64,000 nt of DNA, from positions 124,001 to 188,000 of the forward strand of contig NZ_JBBYXL010000012.1 in the NCBI RefSeq assembly GCF_039655865.1. The letters are read 5' to 3'. Position 1 is the first letter of the stretch. The number at the start of each line of letters is the position of its first letter. Below, piece by piece: positions 55,289 through 63,293 of the stretch. This DNA comes from Prosthecobacter sp. SYSU 5D2. Lineage in GTDB: Bacteria; Verrucomicrobiota; Verrucomicrobiia; Verrucomicrobiales; Verrucomicrobiaceae. The notes beneath the pieces were generated by a model, which worked only from the letters and a program-made list of their open reading frames with translations, was not told where the DNA came from and did not search any database. A program made the translations under genes and the position numbers.

Positions 55289-56295
55289 TGGGGTTGTTCC
55301 TTGCCCATGAGCAGGGCGTTGGGATTGCGTTTGAGGTCGTTGGCCAGTTCTTTGATGGCGCGGGCGGCGCGCTCGGTTTCCATGAGCACGTCTTGCAGCC
55401 GCATCAGCACCGGGCCGCGCGGATTGGCCACCTTGGAGACTTCCGCCCCCACTTCTTCGATCCTGCTGAGGCTTTCGGTCGCCTTGTCCGCCACCCGGGA
55501 AAAATCTTCCAGCAGCGGATCAACGCCATTATTGACCTTCACTGTCAGCGCTTTGAATTCCACCAGGGCCTCATCCAGATTGGCGATGGCGTTGTTCAGC
55601 TTCTCATTGCCAGTGATGGCCTGGATGTCTTCGGTGATGGCGATGATATTGTCGCTGATGCCCTTGGCATTGAGGTCGTCAAGCTGTTTGCGGGCGCTTT
55701 CGAGCACGCCGCGCATGTCTTTGGCGATGCCATCGAGGTCCAGGGCGTTGATCTTTTTCAGACCGTCGGCGACGCCGGCGATAAGCTCATCAATCTCCGT
55801 GGCGGTGGTCGGGACCATGGGGTAGTTGCCAATGGTCGGGCCGTTATAGACGAATCCAGGGACGTCGGGGGTGATGTCGAACTCGATGTACAACAGGCCA
55901 GTCAGCAGGCTCTGCTGTTTCATACCGGCACGCAGGCCACCGTCCACGGCGCGTTGCACGCCTTCGCGGGTGGCAAAGTCAATGCTTAAACCCGATGTGG
56001 AACCGATGGCCTTGAGGTTCTTTTCCGAAAGCTCGACGACGACAGGGATGATCTTGCGGTTCTTCTCCGTATCCACCAGCACGTTGATGGAATAGACGCT
56101 GCCGATGCGTACGCCGCCGAAGCGCACATCCGAGCCGACCATGAGGCCGATGGCGCTTTTGTCAAAATGCAGCAGGATGCGATGAGAGCGCTCAAAGTAT
56201 TTGCCTGCACCGAAGAGCACGACGGCAGCCCCAACGAGGATGAGGCCCACCAGGGTGAAGGCCCCGATGAGGGTGGGATTGGCTTTCTGGCTCAT
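55285..56295 (-). CDS. MlaD-like MCE domain protein
   Basis: A 336-residue protein with a N-terminal membrane helix (about 10-30) and one MCE domain (about 38-130, with DKSAIGLMVGSDVRFGGVRIGSVYSI). A long helical C-terminal part follows (about 150-330). MCE proteins form rings that carry lipids between membranes. It follows the ATPase by 12 bp and overlaps the PqiC-like gene, so this is one operon. Confidence 0.92.
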   Translation of the reverse strand: MSQKANPTLIGAFTLVGLILVGAAVVLFGAGKYFERSHRILLHFDKSAIGLMVGSDVRFGGVRIGSVYSINVLVDTEKNRKIIPVVVELSEKNLKAIGSTSGLSIDFATREGVQRAVDGGLRAGMKQQSLLTGLLYIEFDITPDVPGFVYNGPTIGNYPMVPTTATEIDELIAGVADGLKKINALDLDGIAKDMRGVLESARKQLDDLNAKGISDNIIAITEDIQAITGNEKLNNAIANLDEALVEFKALTVKVNNGVDPLLEDFSRVADKATESLSRIEEVGAEVSKVANPRGPVLMRLQDVLMETERAARAIKELANDLKRNPNALLMGKEQPQ

Positions 56296-56307
56296 GAATA
56301 AAGAGGG

Positions 56308-57093
56308 CTAAGGGGATGGGGCGGCAGGTTCGGCACCACGGTTCAAAAACAGCCGCACGGCCGGGTTGTCCGAATGGTCTTTGAGTTCGGACGGATTGCC
56401 GACGGCACCCTGCGTGCGGGTTTCAGTATCGAGGAAGATGCAGTTGTTGGCGATGGCAAAGATACTGGCCAGCTCATGGGTGACGATGACCACGGTGGAG
56501 CCCAGGCTGTCCCTCAGGCGCAAAATCAGATCGTCCAGGCGGCGGGAGCTCAGCGGATCCAGCCCGGCCCCTGGTTCGTCCAGGAACAGGATGTCAGGGT
56601 CCAGCGCCATGGCGCGGGCGATGCCGGCGCGTTTGTTCATTCCGCCGCTGACCTGGCTGGGATAGAAGTCCTCATAGCCGGAGAGCCCGACAAGGGCGAG
56701 CTTGTAAGAAACCAGTTCCCGGACGGCCTTGGCCGGCATCTGGGTAAATTCCTCCAGCGGCAGAGCAATGTTTTCGGCCAGGGTGAGCGAGGACCAGAGG
56801 GCACCGGACTGATACATGACACCAAACCGGCGGATGAACTTTTCCCGCTGCTCCGCTTTCGCCGCGGTGAAGTTTTCGCCATCGTAATAGACCTCCCCTT
56901 TGGCGGGCTCGCGCAGGCCGATGAGGTGGCGCAGGAGCGTGCTTTTGCCACAGCCGCTGCCGCCCATGATGACAAAAATATCGCGCTCATTGATGTCAAA
57001 ATTGAGGTCCTTCATCACCACAAAGGAGCCATAGGCCATGGTCAGATCCCGGATGGCGATCTTGGCTTTGGGTTCTGGTGAAGGGGCGGACAT
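56308..57093 (-). CDS. MlaF-like ABC ATPase
   Basis: A 261-residue ATP-binding protein: Walker A GGSGCGKST, signature VSGGMNKRAGIARA, Walker B DILFLDEPGAGLDP, H-loop VTHELASI. The sequence places it with lipid-transport ATPases of the Mla/Ttg2A type. It starts 3 bp after the permease gene stops. Confidence 0.93.
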   Translation of the reverse strand: MSAPSPEPKAKIAIRDLTMAYGSFVVMKDLNFDINERDIFVIMGGSGCGKSTLLRHLIGLREPAKGEVYYDGENFTAAKAEQREKFIRRFGVMYQSGALWSSLTLAENIALPLEEFTQMPAKAVRELVSYKLALVGLSGYEDFYPSQVSGGMNKRAGIARAMALDPDILFLDEPGAGLDPLSSRRLDDLILRLRDSLGSTVVIVTHELASIFAIANNCIFLDTETRTQGAVGNPSELKDHSDNPAVRLFLNRGAEPAAPSP

Positions 57094-57096
57094 GAA

Positions 57097-58248
57097 TCAG
57101 ATGTCGAGGAGGGTAAAGATGGCCGCAAAGCCGGAGTCCATGATAATGATGGACGTGATGGAGATGACCACGGCGCGGGTCGTGGCCTGGCCGACTGCGG
57201 CGGAGGAATTGCCTGCCTCCATGCCCTGCATGCAGCCGCTGATGGCGATGGCCGCTGCGAAGAAGAAGCTTTTGAAAACCCCTAAAAAGGCCGTGGTCAG
57301 CGTGATGGCCCCGACGGTCTGGGTCCAATAGAGCACAGGAGGAATGCCGACTGCGGCACCGACCAGCATGCCGCCGAGGATGCCGATGATGTTCGCATAC
57401 ACCGTCAGCACCGGCAGCATCAGCAAAAGCGCCAGCAGACGCGGCAGGACCAGGAAATCAAAAGCGTTAAGGCCAAAGGTGCGCAGGGCATCAATCTCCT
57501 CATTGGCCTTCATGCTGCCGAGGTGCGCGGCAAAGGCGGCCCCGGTGCGCCCGCTCATGATGATGCCCGTCATAACCACGCCCATCTCCCGCACCATGGC
57601 AATGCCCACGAGGTCGGCCACGAAGATGTTGGCACCAAAGTTGGTAAGCTGAACATTGCCCACAAAAGCCAAAATCAGGCCGATGAGGAAGCTGATGAGC
57701 GAGACGATGGGCAGCGCCTCAATGCCGCACTGCTGCACCGTCATCCAAAAATCACTGCGGCGGAACCGCGCCCTGCCTGTGAAGTAGCGTCCCAGGGAAA
57801 GAATGGATTCACCCACAAACGTGGCCATGCCCTTGATCCCTCTCCAGACAGCAAGCGTCACTTTGCCCAGTTCTTTCAGGTCGGAATGGTCAGCGGACTT
57901 CGTCTTGGCATCGCTGCGCTCAGGCACGGCCAGGGCCAGTTCCATCAGGCCGGTCAAATTATCCGGCAGACCCGCCAGGGCCTTCTTAATGTCGTTTTTG
58001 TCTTCCGTTTTTATGTCTTTCTGGTCAGCGCTTTTCCTCAGCGTCGCCAGCAGGAATGCCGGCAGGGTGGAATCAAAGCTGCCTAGGGAGCCTGTTTCGT
58101 AGCGGTCAGGCCAGCGGTCGGGGGCCTCACCTTCCAGCTTCACCTCCGGTCCCTCACGGCTCCAGTCCCCGGAAAGAGCCAGGACATGGGCGTCCCCATC
58201 CTGGGACCAGGAAGCAAGAGGTGGAGAAGAGGCGTCAGCTTGACTCAC
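57097..58248 (-). CDS. MlaE-like permease with N-terminal STAS domain
   Basis: A 383-residue protein starting with GTG at 58248. Residues about 1-100 are an STAS-like domain (in other bacteria a separate MlaB subunit), and residues about 135-383 are the MlaE permease with five to six membrane helices, including the conserved EEIDALRTFGLNAFDFLVLPR segment. Here the STAS and permease are fused. It is first gene of a four-gene unit that carries phospholipids between inner and outer membrane. Confidence 0.92.
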   Translation of the reverse strand: MSQADASSPPLASWSQDGDAHVLALSGDWSREGPEVKLEGEAPDRWPDRYETGSLGSFDSTLPAFLLATLRKSADQKDIKTEDKNDIKKALAGLPDNLTGLMELALAVPERSDAKTKSADHSDLKELGKVTLAVWRGIKGMATFVGESILSLGRYFTGRARFRRSDFWMTVQQCGIEALPIVSLISFLIGLILAFVGNVQLTNFGANIFVADLVGIAMVREMGVVMTGIIMSGRTGAAFAAHLGSMKANEEIDALRTFGLNAFDFLVLPRLLALLLMLPVLTVYANIIGILGGMLVGAAVGIPPVLYWTQTVGAITLTTAFLGVFKSFFFAAAIAISGCMQGMEAGNSSAAVGQATTRAVVISITSIIIMDSGFAAIFTLLDI

Positions 58249-58374
58249 TAGTGATGACTATCGTCCAGAAGCCGCCCTCAAACAACCTGGTGTTTTTCCA
58301 GATCTTCATTCCATGCTGATAAAACCTTTAGGTCCCGCCGCTTGATGAAGCGAACAGCCCGGATGAATCCGCAT

Positions 58375-58402
58375 TTGCAAACTGCCCTGGCCACGCTTTA
58401 AA
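58375..58402 (+). promoter_or_regulatory. Possible promoter of plsX-fabH
   Basis: TTGCAA (58375-58380) and TTTAAA (58397-58402) are spaced by 16 bp, 38 bp before the plsX start. Confidence 0.3.
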
Positions 58403-58440
58403 CTGCCGTTCACCATTTTGAAAACACTAGCTCTTGAGGC

Positions 58441-59463
58441 ATGAAAATCGCGTTGGATGTCATGGGTGGCGACCACGCCCCGCAGAACCCCATGGGCGGC
58501 GTGAAGCTGGCCCTGGAATCCCTGCCGCAGCTCGAGAAACTTTTTCTCGTCGGCGTGCCGGAAGTCATTGAGCGGGAGATGCAGGCGCAGGGCATCCCCG
58601 CCGGCCCGAGGCTGGAAATCTTCCCCGCCAGCCAGGTGGTGGACATGAGCGACAGCGGCCTGGATGCCGTGCGCAAAAAAAAGGACAGCTCCATCTCCCG
58701 GGCGGTGGACCTGGTGAAGGAAGGGACCGCAGACGCCGTCGTCAGCGCCGGCCATACCGGCGCGGCCGTCACCGCCAGCCTCATCAAGCTGCGCACCCTG
58801 GCGCACATCGAGCGGCCTGCCATCGCCTCCGTCATGCCATCCATGACCACGCCCTGGCTGCTCATTGATGCCGGGGCCAATCCCGACAGCCTGCCGGAGC
58901 ACCTGGTGCAAAATGCCCTCATGGGCAGCGCCTATGCCCGTCACGTCATGGGCCGCTCCAATCCGCGTGTGGGCCTCATGTCCAACGGCACCGAGGAGGA
59001 AAAAGGCAATTCCCTGTGCAAAGAAACCGGCAAGCTCCTGCGCACCACCCCGGGCATCAACTTCATCGGCAATGTCGAAGGTCATGACCTGTGGGACACT
59101 CCACCGGATGTGGTGGTCTGCGACGGCTTCACCGGCAACATCATCCTGAAGACCTCCGAGGCCCTCGCCCATGCCCTTTTCGGCATGATCAAAGAGGAGA
59201 TCATGAGCACCACGCGCACCAAGATCGGGGGCATGCTGGCCAGGCCCGCCTTCAAGCGCATCCATAAAAAAACCAGCGCGGACGAATCCGGCGGCATGCC
59301 GCTTTTAGGCCTCAACGGCATCACCATCATCGCCCATGGCGGGGCTAGCGCCTACGCCATGAAAAACGCCATCCGCATGGCCTGCGACACCATTTCCCAC
59401 CAGGTGAACCCTCACATCGAGGCCGCCCTCTCCCAACATCTTCTCATCCATGCCCCAGCCTAA
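58441..59463 (+). CDS. plsX: Phosphate acyltransferase PlsX
   Basis: A 340-residue protein that makes acyl-phosphate from acyl-ACP, the first step towards phosphatidic acid in most bacteria. The family N-terminus MKIALDVMGGDHAPQNP, AVVSAGHTGAAVTASL, DAGANPD and CDGFTGNIILKTSE are all present. rpmF, often upstream, is absent here. The stop codon lies 14 bp inside fabH, so the two genes overlap and are co-translated. Confidence 0.95.
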   Translation: MKIALDVMGGDHAPQNPMGGVKLALESLPQLEKLFLVGVPEVIEREMQAQGIPAGPRLEIFPASQVVDMSDSGLDAVRKKKDSSISRAVDLVKEGTADAVVSAGHTGAAVTASLIKLRTLAHIERPAIASVMPSMTTPWLLIDAGANPDSLPEHLVQNALMGSAYARHVMGRSNPRVGLMSNGTEEEKGNSLCKETGKLLRTTPGINFIGNVEGHDLWDTPPDVVVCDGFTGNIILKTSEALAHALFGMIKEEIMSTTRTKIGGMLARPAFKRIHKKTSADESGGMPLLGLNGITIIAHGGASAYAMKNAIRMACDTISHQVNPHIEAALSQHLLIHAPA

Positions 59464-60466
59464 ACCGCAGCCCTTCTGCACCTCCAGCATCATCGGAACC
59501 GGCAGCTACATGCCGGAAAAAATCCTGACCAATGAAGACCTGTCCAAGTTTGTGGACACCTCCGATGAATGGATCACCAGCCGGACGGGCATCCGGGCAC
59601 GCCGCATCGCCGCCGATGACCAGGCCACCAGCGACCTGGCCAGCGAGGCAGCCCGCCGCGCCATGGCCGCCGCAGGCGTCACGGCGGAGGAAATCAACCT
59701 CATCGTCGTGGCCACCGTCACCCCGGACATGTTTTTCCCCTCCACCGCCTGCTTTGTACAAAAGAAGATCGGGGCCAGCAATGCCGTCTGTTTTGACATC
59801 AGCGCCGCTTGCTCAGGCTTTCTGTATGCGCTGCAGGTCGCCCGGCATTTCATCAATACCGGCAACCGCACCACCGCGCTGGTCATCGGCGCGGAAAAGC
59901 TCAGCAGCCTGATCAACTGGCAGGACCGCAACACTTGCGTGCTCTTTGGCGATGGAGCCGGTGCTGTCGTCATCCGCAGGGCCGAGGAAGGCGAAGAAGC
60001 CCCTGGCCGTGTGCTCTCCACCGTCATGGGCAGCGATGGCAACCTGACGGACCTTTTAAAAGTGCCCGGCGGAGCCAGTGCCTGCCCGATCACACCGGAA
60101 AACGTGGCCAGCCGTCCCAACACGATCCACATGGAAGGCCGGGAGACCTTTAAACATGCCGTCACCCGCATGTGCCAGGCCAGTGAGCAGGCTCTGGAGA
60201 TGGCCGGGCTGACCAAGGATGACATCAGCATGGTCATCCCCCACCAGGCCAATGCGCGCATCATCACCGCCATCGCCGACCGCCTGGGCGTGCCGGAAGA
60301 AAAGACCTTCATCAACCTGGACCAGTATGGCAACACCAGCGCCGCCACCATCCCCGTGGCCCTGGATGAAGCCCACCGTCAGGGCAAGATCCAGCGCGGC
60401 GACATCATCCTTCTCGTCGCCTTCGGCGGCGGCTTCACGTGGGCGAGTTCGGTGGTGAGGTGGTGA
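59450..60466 (+). CDS. fabH: 3-oxoacyl-ACP synthase III FabH
   Basis: A 338-residue condensing enzyme that starts fatty acid synthesis from acetyl-CoA and malonyl-ACP. The catalytic triad is Cys121 (SAACSGFLYAL), His265 (IPHQANAR) and Asn295 (GNTSAA). The overlap with plsX is the common plsX-fabH arrangement. The terminator downstream closes the unit. Confidence 0.96.
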   Translation: MPQPKPQPFCTSSIIGTGSYMPEKILTNEDLSKFVDTSDEWITSRTGIRARRIAADDQATSDLASEAARRAMAAAGVTAEEINLIVVATVTPDMFFPSTACFVQKKIGASNAVCFDISAACSGFLYALQVARHFINTGNRTTALVIGAEKLSSLINWQDRNTCVLFGDGAGAVVIRRAEEGEEAPGRVLSTVMGSDGNLTDLLKVPGGASACPITPENVASRPNTIHMEGRETFKHAVTRMCQASEQALEMAGLTKDDISMVIPHQANARIITAIADRLGVPEEKTFINLDQYGNTSAATIPVALDEAHRQGKIQRGDIILLVAFGGGFTWASSVVRW

Positions 60467-60499
60467 ACTAAGCTGATGCAGCTATTCTTTTAGCCAGGG

Positions 60500-60526
60500 A
60501 GCCAGACCGTCAGAGGTCTGGCTTTT
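60500..60526 (+). terminator. Rho-independent terminator of plsX-fabH
   Basis: AGCCAGACC/GGTCTGGCT stem of 9 bp with a 6-base loop and a TTTT tail. Confidence 0.88.
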
Positions 60527-60561
60527 GATTGTGCTGTTTCATGAATACCAGTCATCTCATT

Positions 60562-61116
60562 ATGAAAATCAACTATTTTGCAATCCTCCTGCTAGCGGTT
60601 TACTTCGCGAGTCGCTCAAGTGTTGTGAATGCTCAAGAGAGAACACCTTCGGAAGGTCCCGACGGTGCGGTGCATAAGGAGACGGAAGACTATGTGACCG
60701 ACTTGGACATAGCACTCAAACTTGCCAAAAAGACTGATCGAAAGGTCATCCTCTACACTGGACACATTCATCATCTGCGTAAGCATGGGATGGCCTCACC
60801 GAAAATTTATTTCGACACCGTATTGGTCAAAGCATCGCCATTGTTTTTGTCTCGACGATCAGAGTTCGTTGTTTGCGAGCGATTTGAGTTTACGGCTATG
60901 CACGACTCGAAAGGGAATTTCACGCCCGAATTCTTTAAATTTAGCAAGGGATGGTTCGGCGAACTGAACAAACTCTATGATATTCGATTCTTCACTCCAA
61001 CCCTAACCCTCCTCGATGGAGACGGTAAAAAGCTTGCAGGACCTTTCGATAATTTTGCAGGCTTTGCCGAAGCTATAACTTCAGCATTGAAGAAAATTCC
61101 ATCTGCGTCCCCGTGA
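60562..61116 (+). CDS. Hypothetical exported protein, AT-richer than its neighbours
   Basis: A 184-residue protein from the ATG at 60562 (open to 60529) with a signal peptide (MKINYFAILLLAVYFASRSSVVNAQ). The central part, DLDIALKLAKKTDRKVILYTG and FFTPTLTLLDGDGKKLAG, resembles a thioredoxin-like fold without the CxxC. Codon use is visibly more AT-rich than the plsX-fabH genes before it, which suggests recent acquisition. Function is unknown. Confidence 0.65.
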   Translation: MKINYFAILLLAVYFASRSSVVNAQERTPSEGPDGAVHKETEDYVTDLDIALKLAKKTDRKVILYTGHIHHLRKHGMASPKIYFDTVLVKASPLFLSRRSEFVVCERFEFTAMHDSKGNFTPEFFKFSKGWFGELNKLYDIRFFTPTLTLLDGDGKKLAGPFDNFAGFAEAITSALKKIPSASP

Positions 61117-61241
61117 AGGGGAACATGCAAGTGGCAATGATCTATAATTACCGGCCTACTGGCAACGCCTCTGCCAAACTGCCATCTGGATAGAAACAGT
61201 CCGGACTGGACAGCAAGGGCACGCCGTGATGTGATCCTGTT

Positions 61242-61862
61242 ATGACACCTGCTCCCTCGCCGAAACTGCTGCCCCTTGTCCTGTTCAACGGCATTTACAT
61301 CGCGGCATCAGTGGCAGCCTCGGTGATTGGCGGCAACGGAGAGTTCATCTTCTATATCGTCGTGATGCTGGTGCTCATCGGCGTCATGACGCTGGTGCAC
61401 CGGAAGGTGGGCCTCAGCACTCCCCTGCTGTGGGCGCTCTCTGTTTGGGGCATGCTGCACATGGCAGGCGGTCTGGTGCCGGTGCCCGCAGGCTGGCCTT
61501 ATAATGGTGAGCATGCGGTGCTGTATAGCCTGTGGCTGATTCCAGATTATCTAAAGTATGACCAGGTCGTCCATGCCTACGGCTTCGGCATCACCACCTG
61601 GCTCTGCTGGCATGCGCTCAGCAGCGGGATGCAGCGCGGCTTTGGCATCCGTCTCCAGCCGACTCTGGGGATGCTGACTCTCTGCGCCGCCGCCGGCGTC
61701 GGCTTCGGCGCGCTCAATGAAGTCATCGAATTCATCGCCGTTTTAAGCATGCCCAACACCAACGTCGGCGGCTACATTAACACTGGCTGGGACCTCGTCG
61801 CCAACATGGTCGGCGCGATGGTCGCAGCGGTCATCATCCGGTGCTGCACTCCAAAGAACTGA
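61242..61862 (+). CDS. DUF2238 integral membrane protein (YjdF-like)
   Basis: A 206-residue protein with about six membrane helices. The polar residues of the family are seen inside the helices, in DQVVHAYGFG and NEVIEFIAVLSMPNTNVGGYINTGWDLVANMVGA. DUF2238 members are uncharacterised. Convergent with the aldo/keto reductase gene. Confidence 0.88.
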   Translation: MTPAPSPKLLPLVLFNGIYIAASVAASVIGGNGEFIFYIVVMLVLIGVMTLVHRKVGLSTPLLWALSVWGMLHMAGGLVPVPAGWPYNGEHAVLYSLWLIPDYLKYDQVVHAYGFGITTWLCWHALSSGMQRGFGIRLQPTLGMLTLCAAAGVGFGALNEVIEFIAVLSMPNTNVGGYINTGWDLVANMVGAMVAAVIIRCCTPKN

Positions 61863-61874
61863 TACCCAGTTAGG

Positions 61875-62789
61875 TCACGGAATAGACTGACCCTGCGCAG
61901 CTTCCCAGAGGCCATACCAGTCTTCGCGCTCAAGCTGAATCTCAGCCGCCTTCGCCGTGGCGAGGAGGCGGTCCATCTTGTTGGTGCCGATGATGGGCAG
62001 GGGCTGGGAGGGGTGGGCCAGGATCCAGGCATAGGCTAGCTGGTCCAGGGTGGCGTTTCCATACTTGGCGGAGAGCTCCAGGGCCTTGGCGTGCAGGCGG
62101 GCGGAGGCGGGCTGAGTCGTGTCCATCAGGGCGCCTTTGGCCAGCGGAGACCAGGCCATCGGTTTGATGCCCAGCTTCTGGCACTGGTCGGCAGTGCCAT
62201 CATAAATCGGGTCCATGTGGAGCAGGCTGAACTCGACCTGGTTGGTGACCAGCGGCTGGTCCATGCGGGAGTTCAGCAGGTCAAACTGGTGGACGTTGTA
62301 ATTGGAGACCCCGGCGCTGCGGATCTTGCCTTCCTTCAGCAGCCGGTTCAGACCCTCGGCAGTTTCATCGGCGCTGGTGAGCCAGTCGGGACGGTGCACC
62401 AGGAGCAAATCAATGTAATCAGTGCCCAGGAAGCGCAGTGACTTCTCTGCACTTTTGACGATGCGGGCGGCGGTAGCGTTGTAATGGGCGACTTTGCGAT
62501 CGGGGTGAAAGTCGCAGGGGACGTAGATGCCGGACTTGGTGACGATCTCAAATTTTTCGCGCAGCCCTGGCTCGAGCCTGAGTGTCTGGCCGATGAACTC
62601 CTCCACCCGGTAAAGGCCATAGATCTCCGCCGTGTCCAATGTCGTGATGCCAAGATCCAGGCAGGCATGCAGGCGCTTGAGCAGGTCAGCCGGGTTCGCA
62701 GTCGCGGGATCGTCGAGAAAACGCCAGGTGCCATAAACGAGACGTGAAAACTCGGGACCGGAGGAAGAAAGGGAAATGCGGGAGATCAT
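61875..62789 (-). CDS. Aldo/keto reductase (YdhF-like)
   Basis: A 304-residue NADPH-dependent oxidoreductase. The catalytic tetrad is Asp52, Tyr57, Lys85 and His132 (LDTAEIYG, VTKSG, LLVHRPD). The C-terminal GVSNYNVHQF and IIGTNKMDRL motifs are also present. The sequence fits YdhF-like enzymes that reduce small carbonyls. The substrate is unknown. It is downstream of rpsT and separated from it by a terminator. Confidence 0.9.
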   Translation of the reverse strand: MISRISLSSSGPEFSRLVYGTWRFLDDPATANPADLLKRLHACLDLGITTLDTAEIYGLYRVEEFIGQTLRLEPGLREKFEIVTKSGIYVPCDFHPDRKVAHYNATAARIVKSAEKSLRFLGTDYIDLLLVHRPDWLTSADETAEGLNRLLKEGKIRSAGVSNYNVHQFDLLNSRMDQPLVTNQVEFSLLHMDPIYDGTADQCQKLGIKPMAWSPLAKGALMDTTQPASARLHAKALELSAKYGNATLDQLAYAWILAHPSQPLPIIGTNKMDRLLATAKAAEIQLEREDWYGLWEAAQGQSIP

Positions 62790-62856
62790 GGAAGGCGATT
62801 GAAACGGGCGTGAGAGAGAAGATAAATCTTAAAATGCAGCAGACAGAAACACGACG

Positions 62857-62893
62857 AAAAAACCCACCTGCCGCGAGGCGAGGTGGGTTTTAA
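62857..62893 (-). terminator. Terminator of rpsT
   Basis: AAAACCCACCT/AGGTGGGTTTT 11-bp stem, loop of 11 bases; on the minus strand it is followed by a T-run. Confidence 0.9.
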
Positions 62894-62915
62894 AAAAGAA
62901 CAAACAACCGGCAGC

Positions 62916-63188
62916 TTATGCTGGCTTGGTCAGGGCGCTCACCTTGACAGCCAGGCGGCTCTTCAGGCGGGAGGAAGTGTTTTTGTGAAGCACCTTCGTC
63001 TTGGCAGCCTTGTCCGTGGCAGCGGAAAATTCGCTGAGGCTTGTGCTGGCAGCAACAGAATCACCCTTTTCGATGGCGCTGAGGACCTTCTTGCGGAGCG
63101 TGCGGATACGGCTCTTCACGGATTGGTTTGCCGCGGTACGCTTGATGGTCTTGCGGATGTCTTTTTCTGAAGAACGAATATTGGCCAT
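62916..63188 (-). CDS. rpsT: 30S ribosomal protein S20
   Basis: A 90-residue basic protein with the S20 pattern: MANIRSSEKDIRKTIKRTAANQSVKSRIRT at the N-terminus, KAAKTKVLHKNTSSRLKSRLAVKVSAL at the C-terminus. S20 binds 16S rRNA in the small subunit body. Monocistronic, with a strong promoter and a terminator of its own. Confidence 0.97.
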   Translation of the reverse strand: MANIRSSEKDIRKTIKRTAANQSVKSRIRTLRKKVLSAIEKGDSVAASTSLSEFSAATDKAAKTKVLHKNTSSRLKSRLAVKVSALTKPA

Positions 63189-63218
63189 ATAAAAAGTCTG
63201 CTGGAGAGAAGGGCGGAG

Positions 63219-63247
63219 TTTATAGAACAGACCGCCGGGGCTGTCAA
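63219..63247 (-). promoter_or_regulatory. Strong sigma-70 promoter of rpsT
   Basis: On the minus strand a perfect TTGACA (63247-63242) and TATAAA (63224-63219) are spaced by 17 bp; the leader is about 25 bases. Confidence 0.85.
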
Positions 63248-63293
63248 ACTGGAATGTGCACTTGCTGAATCCACAAAAAACCGGCTGCCAGGC

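Noticed and set aside
58249-58440. A possible rpmF (L32) gene before plsX, the usual order in many bacteria.
   Set aside because: The region has no frame with the L32 zinc-binding pattern; only a 19-codon ORF is seen.
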